From positions 79,396-143,395 of the forward strand of contig JAEEVA010000002.1 of the NCBI GenBank assembly GCA_016286995.1: a stretch of 64,000 nucleotides of DNA, given 5' to 3'. Origin of the DNA: Prevotella sp. GTDB taxonomy: Bacteria; Bacteroidota; Bacteroidia; Bacteroidales; Bacteroidaceae. The position numbers were made by a program, and so were the translations under genes. The notes beneath the pieces were generated by a model. The model was not told the origin of the DNA. It was given only the letters and a program-made list of their open reading frames with translations, and made no database searches. Positions 33,115 through 41,237 of this stretch are shown piece by piece (position 1 is the stretch's first letter; every line of letters starts with the position of its first letter).

Positions 33115-35889
33115 ATGAAGCATACAAGATTATTTCTCCTCTTAGCCTTTTTGCTTGGGTTGTCTATAGGAGTTTCCGCTCACAAAGACTTCCCTCAGTA
33201 TTCTAAGGAGCAACCGCTGGTGATTGTTTGTGACTGGGACTTCCGGCCTTTCGAGTTTCTTGACAGCGAAGGTCATCCAGCAGGCTATAACGTCGATGTG
33301 CTCGACATGATTTTTGACAATCTGGAGATACCCCATAAGTTCGTGATGCAGGAGTGGCACGTTGCCACCACCATGTTTGAGCGTCGCGAGGCTGACCTCA
33401 TACATGCGCTGTTCTTCTATTATAAGGGACATCCCTATGTATCGACGCATAAGTACATCAACTACTACAATCTGAAAGCAGCCCGTCTTATGGATGTACC
33501 GCCCTTACGTCAGCTTCATGACCTGACCCGTGAGGACACGGTGCTGGTCAAGGAGGACGACTATGCCGCCCTGACCCTTGCTGTGATGGGCGATACCACC
33601 TTCGTCACCGAATACCACTCTCCCAAGGAAGGTCTGACGGGCATTCGTCATGGACAGTATAAGTATTACATCTGGGGGGAGATGCCCCTGATGCGCAAAA
33701 TAAAGGAATTGGGCCTTGACAGCATTGCCCTTGACGATGTTGACATCCCGGCAGGAGAGTTGCGTATCATCGGCTATGATAAGGATCTGGTCGACATTAT
33801 CGACGACCAGTACACGCGTCTTGAACAGGCTGGTGACCTGCAGAAAATCTATGACCGCTGGTTCCATCCCGAGCTTGAGCATAACGACACCTCGCCAGTG
33901 GCTCTGTTTGTGTTGGCTGCTCTGGTGGCTGTCATCATCTTTGTGTTCCTGTTAATCCATTTTGTGACACGACGTGTACGTGCTGCCGTTCGGCAGCGTT
34001 CTGATCTGGGACAAATGATGAACCAAGTGCTTAATATGGGTGACTACGCTGTAGTGGAATGGGATATACAGACCAATACGCTTCGTAACAAGTATGGCCA
34101 CATGATGCCATTCGACAGCATGAACCCTGAAGACTTCCTGAAACGTATGTCCGCAGAAGAGGCCGCACAGCTCCATTCACTCAACAAACAGATGCTTTCA
34201 GGAGCCATCAGTCATTTTGACATGCACCTGAGTTTGAATCATAACACCCCTGAGAATCCTGTCTGGAAAGAGTATTATGGTAATGCCATCATCGAGAAGG
34301 AGAATGGTAAGCCCCGCTATGTCGTGTATACCACTAAGGACATCACTGCCGAGATGGCCGAGGAGCACCATGTCCAGACCCTTGCCAGCAAGTATAAGAA
34401 TATCTTCGATACCAATCTGGTAGCCATGTCGCTATACGATGCCAATGGCCATCTGCTTGAAATCAATAAAAAGATGCGAGAACTCTGTCAGATTACCAGC
34501 GATAACGAACAGCTCTTCAAGTCGACATCGCTCTTTGAATTCCCCAACATCAAGGGCATCTATCTGCCTGGTTCCAAACATGTCATGCACGTCTGCCAGC
34601 ATCTGTTTGAACCGACGCTGAATCTTGACAAATACATTGAGTTCCGCATCTATCCCGTCTTTGCAGACGATGGCGTCCTGGTGTATTACATCGTTACTAA
34701 CCGCGACATCACCGCTGAGCGCGATATGTATTTTGAGCTGCGTAATCACGACCACCAGCTGCATGTCACCAACGAGACCATCAAGCGCTATGAACAGCAG
34801 CTCCAGTACCTGCTTGAGGAGAGTCAGATGTATATCTGGTACTACAGCATCAATGACAACCTCATTAAAATGACACGTTCGCCAGGCGAAGTCATCTATA
34901 CCCAAAACCTCAACGAGTATGTAGAGTCTATCACCGAAGCGTCGCGCACAGATGCCGTAAACGCCATTCGCAAAGTCCTGCAGCAAGGATTGTCATACAC
35001 TACCATCCTGCTCTTCGACTATACCCCAATCGACCCTCTCCCCACATGGTACTCCATCTACGGCGTTCCTATTTTCGACAAGGATGGTAAGATCAAGGAA
35101 TACTTCGGGTTGGCACGTGATATCACCAACCTCATGAAGGCTCAGGAACAGCTGCGCATAGAAACGGTACGCGCCGAGGATTCCGGACGTCTGAAATCAG
35201 CCTTCCTGGCTAACATGACGCATGAAATCCGCACGCCGCTCAATGCCATCGTCGGCTTTAGCGGATTGTTGCAGATGGTCGATACCGAGGAAGAACGTAT
35301 GGAGTTTATCCGCATTATCCGTAACAATTGCGACATGCTGCTCCGACTTATCAACGACATCCTCGAGGCCTCTAATATGGGTCAGGCCATTACTATCAAA
35401 CCCGAGCCTGTCGACCTTTCATTGGTGTTCAACGATATCTGTCAGACGCTGGCACAGCGTGTTCAGGAGCCAGGTGTGGAATTCCTGACAGACAACCCAT
35501 ACGACAGCTATCCTGCCGTTCTTGACAAAGGTCGTCTGCAACAGTTGCTCACCAACTTCGTCACCAACGCTGTCAAGTACACCCACCAGGGACACATCAA
35601 GGTGGGTTACTTCCTGCAAACGAGAAATGAAAGAGGTAAAGTGACCGATGACGGAACTGGCAGACAGGGCATCTACTTCTACTGCGAAGACACAGGCGCC
35701 GGCATCCCCAGCGAGAAGCAAGATTCTGTCTTCGAGCGTTTCGTTAAGCTCAATGACTTCGTACAGGGTACCGGTCTTGGCCTCTCTATCTGTAAGGCCA
35801 TCGTCGAAAAGGCCCACGGCCAAATCGGTGTCTACAGCCGCGGCGAAGGTCACGGCTCTACCTTCTGGTTCTGGCTACCCACCCCTTAA
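33115..35889 (+). CDS. Solute-binding sensor histidine kinase D, intact phosphoacceptor
   Basis: This 924-aa protein has a signal peptide (LFLLLAFLLGLSIGVSA). A periplasmic SBP_bac_3-like domain follows (about 30-255; PLVIVCDWDFRPFEFLDSEG, AGYNVDVLDMIFDNLEIPHK), then a membrane helix (about 262-285) and PAS segments. HisKA is NMTHEIRTPLNAIVGF with His703. The ATPase motifs are complete: NFVTNAVKYT, EDTGAGIPSEK, FERFVKL, GTGLGLSICK. Its kinase core is close to that of protein B, as C is to A. The domain family binds amino acids or similar small polar solutes, but the ligand is unknown. It starts 5 bp after protein C and ends the operon. Confidence 0.92.
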   Translation: MKHTRLFLLLAFLLGLSIGVSAHKDFPQYSKEQPLVIVCDWDFRPFEFLDSEGHPAGYNVDVLDMIFDNLEIPHKFVMQEWHVATTMFERREADLIHALFFYYKGHPYVSTHKYINYYNLKAARLMDVPPLRQLHDLTREDTVLVKEDDYAALTLAVMGDTTFVTEYHSPKEGLTGIRHGQYKYYIWGEMPLMRKIKELGLDSIALDDVDIPAGELRIIGYDKDLVDIIDDQYTRLEQAGDLQKIYDRWFHPELEHNDTSPVALFVLAALVAVIIFVFLLIHFVTRRVRAAVRQRSDLGQMMNQVLNMGDYAVVEWDIQTNTLRNKYGHMMPFDSMNPEDFLKRMSAEEAAQLHSLNKQMLSGAISHFDMHLSLNHNTPENPVWKEYYGNAIIEKENGKPRYVVYTTKDITAEMAEEHHVQTLASKYKNIFDTNLVAMSLYDANGHLLEINKKMRELCQITSDNEQLFKSTSLFEFPNIKGIYLPGSKHVMHVCQHLFEPTLNLDKYIEFRIYPVFADDGVLVYYIVTNRDITAERDMYFELRNHDHQLHVTNETIKRYEQQLQYLLEESQMYIWYYSINDNLIKMTRSPGEVIYTQNLNEYVESITEASRTDAVNAIRKVLQQGLSYTTILLFDYTPIDPLPTWYSIYGVPIFDKDGKIKEYFGLARDITNLMKAQEQLRIETVRAEDSGRLKSAFLANMTHEIRTPLNAIVGFSGLLQMVDTEEERMEFIRIIRNNCDMLLRLINDILEASNMGQAITIKPEPVDLSLVFNDICQTLAQRVQEPGVEFLTDNPYDSYPAVLDKGRLQQLLTNFVTNAVKYTHQGHIKVGYFLQTRNERGKVTDDGTGRQGIYFYCEDTGAGIPSEKQDSVFERFVKLNDFVQGTGLGLSICKAIVEKAHGQIGVYSRGEGHGSTFWFWLPTP

Positions 35890-35890
35890 T

Positions 35891-36005
35891 AATTGAGAAT
35901 TGAGAATTATGATATGTCTCAAGGCGGTAATGTCAGTGAGAAATCTCAAGACGAAAAATCCGCGGACAAAAGGTAATCATAATTCTCAATGCTCAATTCT
36001 CAATC
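35891..36005. repeat. Paired inverted heptamer arrays between kinase D and nhaD
   Basis: Left: aattgag, aattgag, aattatg (35891-35911). Right: cataatt, ctcaatg, ctcaatt, ctcaatc (35978-36005). The spacer ends CGCGGACAAAAGG followed by TAATCATAATT, as in the pair at 1031-1125. The nhaD stop codon lies at the right end. The hairpin may act as a terminator for the convergent operons. Confidence 0.8.
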
Positions 36006-37335
36006 AGAAAAACAGGGTTTTTTCGAGCCAATAGACGAAGATACCTGCCAGATAGCCTACAAAGACTATCCACGTAATCTTCTTCATATACCAGCCGAAG
36101 GTCAGCTTTTCCAAACCCATCACCACCACACCGGCGGCAGAGCCGATAATGAGCATCGAGCCACCCACACCGGCACAGTAGGCCAGCAGTTGCCAGAAGA
36201 TGCCATCCACGGCCAGGTCACCTGCTGCCTGTACGGGATACATGCCCATGCATCCGGCTACCAGCGGCACATTGTCCACAATGCTGCTCAGTACACCGAT
36301 GATACCCGTCACTAAATAGTGGTTACCCTGGAAGGTTTCGTCCAATCCCTTACCCAGCATGGTCAGCACGCCTACTTCCTGCAGCACAGCCACAGCCATC
36401 AGAATACCAAGGAAGAACATGATAGTTGACAGGTCGATCTTCGTCATGATGTCTGAGACGCGCTTCGCCATCGTGTCATCCTCTGACGTGTTGTAGTGGA
36501 ATATTTCCGTCACCGTCCACAGAACGCCCAGCACCAGCAGAATACCCATAAACGGCGGCAGGTGCGTCAGCGTCTTGAAGATAGGAACGAAGACAAGGCC
36601 ACCTACGCCTAACCAGAAGATGATGTCGCGCTGGGCCTTCGTAAACTGGCTCACGTCAGCCTTCGGCAGGTTCTGTTCCTTGTCGAACTTCCCGCTCAGA
36701 TGCAAGCTCAGGATGAAAGCAGGAATGAGCATCGATACCAGCGACGGTATAAAGATTTCTGTGATGACTCCCTGTGTGGTGATGACACCCTTGATCCACA
36801 ACATGATGGTCGTCACGTCACCGATGGGTGAGAAGGCACCACCCGAGTTGGCCGATATAATCACCAGTGCAGCATATATCATGCGGTCGCCACGGCTCTG
36901 CACCAGTTTCCTCAGCACCATAATCATCACGATACTCGTTGTCAAGTTATCTAGGATGGCCGACAGGAAGAACGTCATAAATGCCACACGCCACAACAGT
37001 TTCCTCTTTGAGCGTGTCTTCATCGTGTCGCGCACAAAATTGAAGCCACCGTTCGAGTCCACTATCTCCACAATGGTCATGGCGCCCATCAGGAAGAACA
37101 GTGTACCGGCAGCATCACCCAAGTGGTGCTCTATCACCTCAGCAATATGGTGTATCACCCCACCATCCGTAATAGCCGGATAATACTGTGCCGGACCAAA
37201 CATCAGCAGCGTCCAGCAACCCACACACATCAGCAGCGCTATCGCTGCCTTGTTCACACGTGTCACACTCTCTAAGGCTATGCACAGATAGCCTATGACG
37301 AAGACGGTGACAATGCCAATCGTTAATGTACTCAT
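36004..37335 (-). CDS. nhaD: NhaD-type Na+/H+ antiporter
   Basis: This 443-aa inner-membrane protein of the IT superfamily has about 12 helices. Family segments include FFLMGAMTIVEIVDSNGGFN, SAILDNLTTSIVMIMVLRKL, SANSGGAFSPIGDVTTIMLW and GVLSSIVDNVPLVAGCMGMY. It exports Na+ in exchange for protons. The start overlaps the stop of the transporter gene upstream by 4 bp (37332-37335), so the two genes are coupled. The stop codon lies in a heptamer array. Confidence 0.95.
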   Translation of the reverse strand: MSTLTIGIVTVFVIGYLCIALESVTRVNKAAIALLMCVGCWTLLMFGPAQYYPAITDGGVIHHIAEVIEHHLGDAAGTLFFLMGAMTIVEIVDSNGGFNFVRDTMKTRSKRKLLWRVAFMTFFLSAILDNLTTSIVMIMVLRKLVQSRGDRMIYAALVIISANSGGAFSPIGDVTTIMLWIKGVITTQGVITEIFIPSLVSMLIPAFILSLHLSGKFDKEQNLPKADVSQFTKAQRDIIFWLGVGGLVFVPIFKTLTHLPPFMGILLVLGVLWTVTEIFHYNTSEDDTMAKRVSDIMTKIDLSTIMFFLGILMAVAVLQEVGVLTMLGKGLDETFQGNHYLVTGIIGVLSSIVDNVPLVAGCMGMYPVQAAGDLAVDGIFWQLLAYCAGVGGSMLIIGSAAGVVVMGLEKLTFGWYMKKITWIVFVGYLAGIFVYWLEKTLFF

Positions 37336-38051
37336 ATCTTTAATATATTAAATATGTTATAATTGATGTCCGTGTCGTACACATCCTCATGGTCATGACT
37401 TTTGGTATACTTCACCACATGAAGCGTCACTGGCAACACCATGATTTCGTACAGCGTCTTCAGCGTCACCTGCGAAATCATCAGCGACGGCATCTCCTCC
37501 CAAGGAATGACGCCTCCCAGCGCCAGCGGAAAGAAGATGATGGAGTCCGTCAGTTCACCGAACACCGTACTCCAGACCGCACGAGCCGAGAATTTTCTTG
37601 CATAGTTTCTGTCCTGTTCATCCTTCACCTTCGCAGCCAGCTTCATCTTCGACATCACGTAGGCATTGATGAACGAGCCTGCTATGAAGGCGATGAACGA
37701 TGCCAGCGTGATACGCGGTGCCAGTCCGAAAATGACGTGGAAACCCTCGTCGCCATGCCAGTACGGCGCTCCTGGAATCCAGTCGGCTATGGCACCGAAG
37801 ATGACGAACAGGAAGTTCATGGCAAATCCCATCCAGATAAGCATGCGTGTACGCTGATAGCCCCATACCTCACATACCACATCGTTGATGATGTAGCTCA
37901 CGGGAAACACGATGATTCCCGCTGTCAGGTTCACGGGACCAAACGACAGCTGTTTCGTCTCCAACACGTTTGCCGTTATCAGACAAACACAGAACAGCGT
38001 GCCGAACAGCATAAACAACACACTGACTTTGTTACGATTCTCTTGTTCCAT
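37332..38051 (-). CDS. yhhQ: Queuosine precursor transporter (YhhQ/QPT family)
   Basis: This 239-aa membrane protein has about 6 helices. Family features include NVLETKQLSFGPVNLTAGII, FPVSYIINDVVCEVWGYQRTR and FSARAVWSTVFGELTDSIIFF. It imports queuine-pathway precursors (preQ0/preQ1) for tRNA modification. Its physical coupling to nhaD is unexplained; Na+ or H+ coupling of uptake is only a guess. A -7 box lies upstream at 38105-38112. Confidence 0.93.
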   Translation of the reverse strand: MEQENRNKVSVLFMLFGTLFCVCLITANVLETKQLSFGPVNLTAGIIVFPVSYIINDVVCEVWGYQRTRMLIWMGFAMNFLFVIFGAIADWIPGAPYWHGDEGFHVIFGLAPRITLASFIAFIAGSFINAYVMSKMKLAAKVKDEQDRNYARKFSARAVWSTVFGELTDSIIFFPLALGGVIPWEEMPSLMISQVTLKTLYEIMVLPVTLHVVKYTKSHDHEDVYDTDINYNIFNILKI

Positions 38052-38104
38052 CTGTTTGTTTTGTTAAAGGGGGGGTAGCAACTACCCCTGTTTTTAAGCG
38101 CCTG

Positions 38105-38112
38105 CAAAGGTA
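38105..38112 (-). promoter_or_regulatory. -7 box for the yhhQ-nhaD operon
   Basis: CAAAGGTA reads TACCTTTG on the minus strand. The -33 position holds GTTTAT rather than TTTG. The leader would be about 47 nt. Confidence 0.55.
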
Positions 38113-38190
38113 CGAATATCTTTCAACTATAAACCATGAACCCAGAACTTATGCAAATTCCTTAAGATACTTTAACTATGATGGTTTTTG

Positions 38191-38221
38191 TGATGACGCT
38201 TCCAGTAGTTATACGTCATCA
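38191..38221. promoter_or_regulatory. Inverted repeat upstream of rhaB, candidate operator
   Basis: TGATGACG (38191-38198) and CGTCATCA (38214-38221) form 8-bp perfect arms around 15 bp, 18 bp before the rhaB ATG. It could be a regulator site or a leader hairpin; no consensus -7 box is seen nearby. Confidence 0.4.
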
Positions 38222-38239
38222 AATAAAAAGAGATAAAGA

Positions 38240-39766
38240 ATGATAGAATACTATTTTGCTGTTGATCTGGGTGCTACCAGTGGGCGTACCATCATTGGTA
38301 GCCTGACGGACGGACGGCTGGTACAGGAAGAGATAACCCGTTTTCCCAATAATCTTATTGAGACGGGTGGTCACTTTTATTGGGATATCTATGCCCTCTA
38401 TTTTGAGATGATTCGTGGATTGAAGGAAGTGGCCAGACGTGGCCTGACTATCACGTCTATTGGCATAGATACATGGGGGGTCGACTTTGTACTTATCGGT
38501 AAGGATGGTGCTATCCTGCGCAATCCGATGGCCTATCGTGACCCACATACATTTGCGGCTATGGACGATTATTTACGTCAAGTATTTTCTCCACGCAGCG
38601 TATACAACATCACTGGCATCCAGTTCATGAATTTCAATTCGTTATTCCAGCTGTATGCTATGCAACAAGCAGGAAATAGCGCATTACAGATTGCTGAGAA
38701 GGTGCTGTTTGTACCCGATGCACTGAGTTGGATGCTGACGGGAGAGGCTGTGTGTGAATATACTATTGCGTCCACCTCACAGTTGCTCGATCCACAGACG
38801 GGCGACCTTTCAGATGAGCTCATTGAGAGCATCGGCATGAAACGTAGCCAGTTTGGGCGTATGGTACAGCCTGGTACACAGATTGGCGTACTGACAGAAG
38901 AGGTGCAGAGGATGACGGGATTGGGTCCTGTCCCTGTGGTTGCCGTTGCTGGCCACGATACCGCCAGTGCCGTGGCCGCCGTGCCTGCCAAGGATGAAGG
39001 TTTCGCTTATCTTTCAAGTGGAACATGGAGCCTGATGGGCATTGAAACACAGCAGGCCATCATCAATGACCGAAGTTACGACCTGAACTTCACCAACGAG
39101 GGTGGCATAGATGGCACCACGCGTTTCCTGAAAAACATCTGTGGCATGTGGCTCTACGAACGTTGCCGCAAAGAGTGGCCCGAAGAGATTCGTCAGCTGT
39201 CGCATCCGGAGTTGCAGGGGTCTGCCATGCAGGTAGAGGCTTTCCGTAGCATCATCAACCCCGATGACAAGGTCTTTGCCAACCCCACTTCGATGATTGG
39301 TGCCATCCGGCAATATTGCAGGGACTCTCATCAACCCGTACCAGAGACGCCTGCTGAGATATGTCGCTGCATCTTCGATTCCCTGGCGCTGAGGTATCGG
39401 CAGGTGTTTGGGTGGTTGCAGGAGTTTATGAGGCCCGATACTGATGCATCGGGAGTGGTGGCAGCGAAACCGTCGAGCACCATCAATGTCCTTCACGTCA
39501 TTGGCGGCGGTTCACTGAACAAGTACTTGAACCAATTCACCGCCGACGCCTGTGGTGTCGAGGTACTGGCCGGTCCTCAAGAGTGTACTGCCATTGGTAA
39601 TATCATGCTCCAGGCTAAGGCTACCGGTATTGTTGCTGATGTTTGGGAGATGCGCCGCATCATTGCCAACAGCGTCGACACGGTGGCTTATCATCCCACA
39701 GGCGACAAGGCTGCATGGGATGTTGCTTATGAGAAATATTTGAAAATATGTAAACAGTTTAATTAA
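38240..39766 (+). CDS. rhaB: Rhamnulokinase (FGGY family)
   Basis: This 508-aa cytoplasmic sugar kinase phosphorylates L-rhamnulose (or the similar L-fuculose) at O1 with ATP. N-terminal phosphate motif FAVDLGATSGRTIIGS, substrate region SIGIDTWGVDFVLIG, and C-terminal ATP-binding segments VAVAGHDTASAVAAVP and LHVIGGGSLNKYLNQFTADA are those of RhaB. The same family serves as fuculose kinase in some Bacteroides, so the exact sugar is inferred from neighbours. It opens an operon with an isomerase 36 bp downstream, a transporter and an aldolase. Confidence 0.92.
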   Translation: MIEYYFAVDLGATSGRTIIGSLTDGRLVQEEITRFPNNLIETGGHFYWDIYALYFEMIRGLKEVARRGLTITSIGIDTWGVDFVLIGKDGAILRNPMAYRDPHTFAAMDDYLRQVFSPRSVYNITGIQFMNFNSLFQLYAMQQAGNSALQIAEKVLFVPDALSWMLTGEAVCEYTIASTSQLLDPQTGDLSDELIESIGMKRSQFGRMVQPGTQIGVLTEEVQRMTGLGPVPVVAVAGHDTASAVAAVPAKDEGFAYLSSGTWSLMGIETQQAIINDRSYDLNFTNEGGIDGTTRFLKNICGMWLYERCRKEWPEEIRQLSHPELQGSAMQVEAFRSIINPDDKVFANPTSMIGAIRQYCRDSHQPVPETPAEICRCIFDSLALRYRQVFGWLQEFMRPDTDASGVVAAKPSSTINVLHVIGGGSLNKYLNQFTADACGVEVLAGPQECTAIGNIMLQAKATGIVADVWEMRRIIANSVDTVAYHPTGDKAAWDVAYEKYLKICKQFN

Positions 39767-39802
39767 TAGTAAGTTGTAAATCGTCAAATAAAAATAATAA
39801 TT

Positions 39803-41233
39803 ATGGCAAAACCATTAGTAGAAACCAAAGCAAGGGTAGGAGTCTTCAGCATTGCGTTGCAGGCATACCTGCCACAGTTCCCTGGGCTTGTTCCTGAGTT
39901 CGAGGCCCAGTATGAGGCTTTTAAGAAGACGCTGCCCGATACCATCGAGATGATCGACGGTGGTATGGTGACCACCAAGGAGCAGTCGATGGCTGCCGGC
40001 GACAAGTTCCGTGCTGCCGATGTGGACCTCGTCATTCTGCAAATGCTCACCTATTGTACCTCTTATAATATGTTGCCCGCCGTGCGTGACCTCGACGTGC
40101 CCGTGGTCATCGTCAACCTGCAGAAGAAATTGGCTCCCGACTATGCCAAGACGGATATTCCCACATGGCTGGGCGAACTCTATGCCTGCGGAGCCATCGG
40201 AGAGATGGTCGCTGACCTGAATCGTGCAGGGAAGCGCTCTGCCGTCATCACCGGTGTCGTCGAAGGTGGCGACCCAGCTTGTCAGGCTGAGATAGAGGAC
40301 TGGTGCCGAGCAGCTCAGGTACGTCGCCGTTTCCGTGATACTAACATCGCACAGATTGGCCGTCCATACCCTGGTATGATGGACCTCTACATCGACGAGA
40401 CCAACCTCTACCATCGCATGTACGTCTATACCAAGCAATTCGACTGGGAACAAATGTGGGCCATTGCCGACAACATCACCGACGAGGCAGCCATCCATGG
40501 CAAGGCTGAGGACATTCTTGCTACCTTCGACATTGAAGGCGGCGGTACCGTTGAGAAGGTTTGGGATATGGCGAAGTATGTCGTTGCTTTTGAGCAGTGG
40601 GTCAAGGATGAGAAGCTTGGCATGATCGCCTCTCACTATGCTGGTTTCGCCCAGGGCGTCGCCGGCAAGCTCGACTCCATGCTGATTCCCGCTTTCTCTA
40701 TGCTTATCAAGCAACATACCGCTTGCGCCGTTGAGGGCGACATGAAGGTGGCTATGGCGATGAGCATTCTGAAGACCATCAGCGGCACAGGTACGCTGGC
40801 CGAGATGTACTCCATCGACTTCCCCAAGGATATCTGCATCATTGGTCACTCCGGCTCTGGCGACTACGACATCTCGCAGGCTCACAAGCCTACCATGAAG
40901 ATTGTACCTGTGTTCCATGGCAAGACCGGTGGTGGCTACCTCACCCAGTTCTATCCTCCTGTAGGACCTGTTACCTACCTCGCCATTACGCAGGACAAGA
41001 ACGGTGTCTTCAAGTTCGTGGCTGCCGAGGGCATTAATGAGGAAGGTCCCATCTTCATGTTCGGTGATACCAATATGCGTACGAAGTTCTCGCTGTCGTG
41101 TCGTGAGTTCGTCAACAAATGGAGCGAGGCCGGTCCCACGCACCATATGGCTGCCGCTGTGGGCCATCATATCGACACCATCCTGAAGGTGGCTAAGATA
41201 TTTAATATTGAGTGTGATGTCGTTTGCAGATAA
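39803..41233 (+). CDS. Sugar isomerase of the L-fucose/L-arabinose isomerase superfamily
   Basis: This 476-aa protein starts KARVGVFSIALQAYLPQFPG and contains IGRPYPGMMDLYIDETNLYH and IIGHSGSGDYDISQAHKP, features of FucI/AraA-like isomerases (COG2160/2407 type). It is not the TIM-barrel RhaA. Between a RhaB kinase and a RhaD aldolase it most likely converts the aldose (L-rhamnose or L-fucose) to the ketose that RhaB uses. Conserved Glu and His that could bind Mn2+ are present, but I cannot align them with certainty. A 490-aa open frame on the other strand is only a shadow of this gene. The stop is 4 bp before the transporter start. Confidence 0.85.
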   Translation: MAKPLVETKARVGVFSIALQAYLPQFPGLVPEFEAQYEAFKKTLPDTIEMIDGGMVTTKEQSMAAGDKFRAADVDLVILQMLTYCTSYNMLPAVRDLDVPVVIVNLQKKLAPDYAKTDIPTWLGELYACGAIGEMVADLNRAGKRSAVITGVVEGGDPACQAEIEDWCRAAQVRRRFRDTNIAQIGRPYPGMMDLYIDETNLYHRMYVYTKQFDWEQMWAIADNITDEAAIHGKAEDILATFDIEGGGTVEKVWDMAKYVVAFEQWVKDEKLGMIASHYAGFAQGVAGKLDSMLIPAFSMLIKQHTACAVEGDMKVAMAMSILKTISGTGTLAEMYSIDFPKDICIIGHSGSGDYDISQAHKPTMKIVPVFHGKTGGGYLTQFYPPVGPVTYLAITQDKNGVFKFVAAEGINEEGPIFMFGDTNMRTKFSLSCREFVNKWSEAGPTHHMAAAVGHHIDTILKVAKIFNIECDVVCR

Positions 41234-41237
41234 GGTT

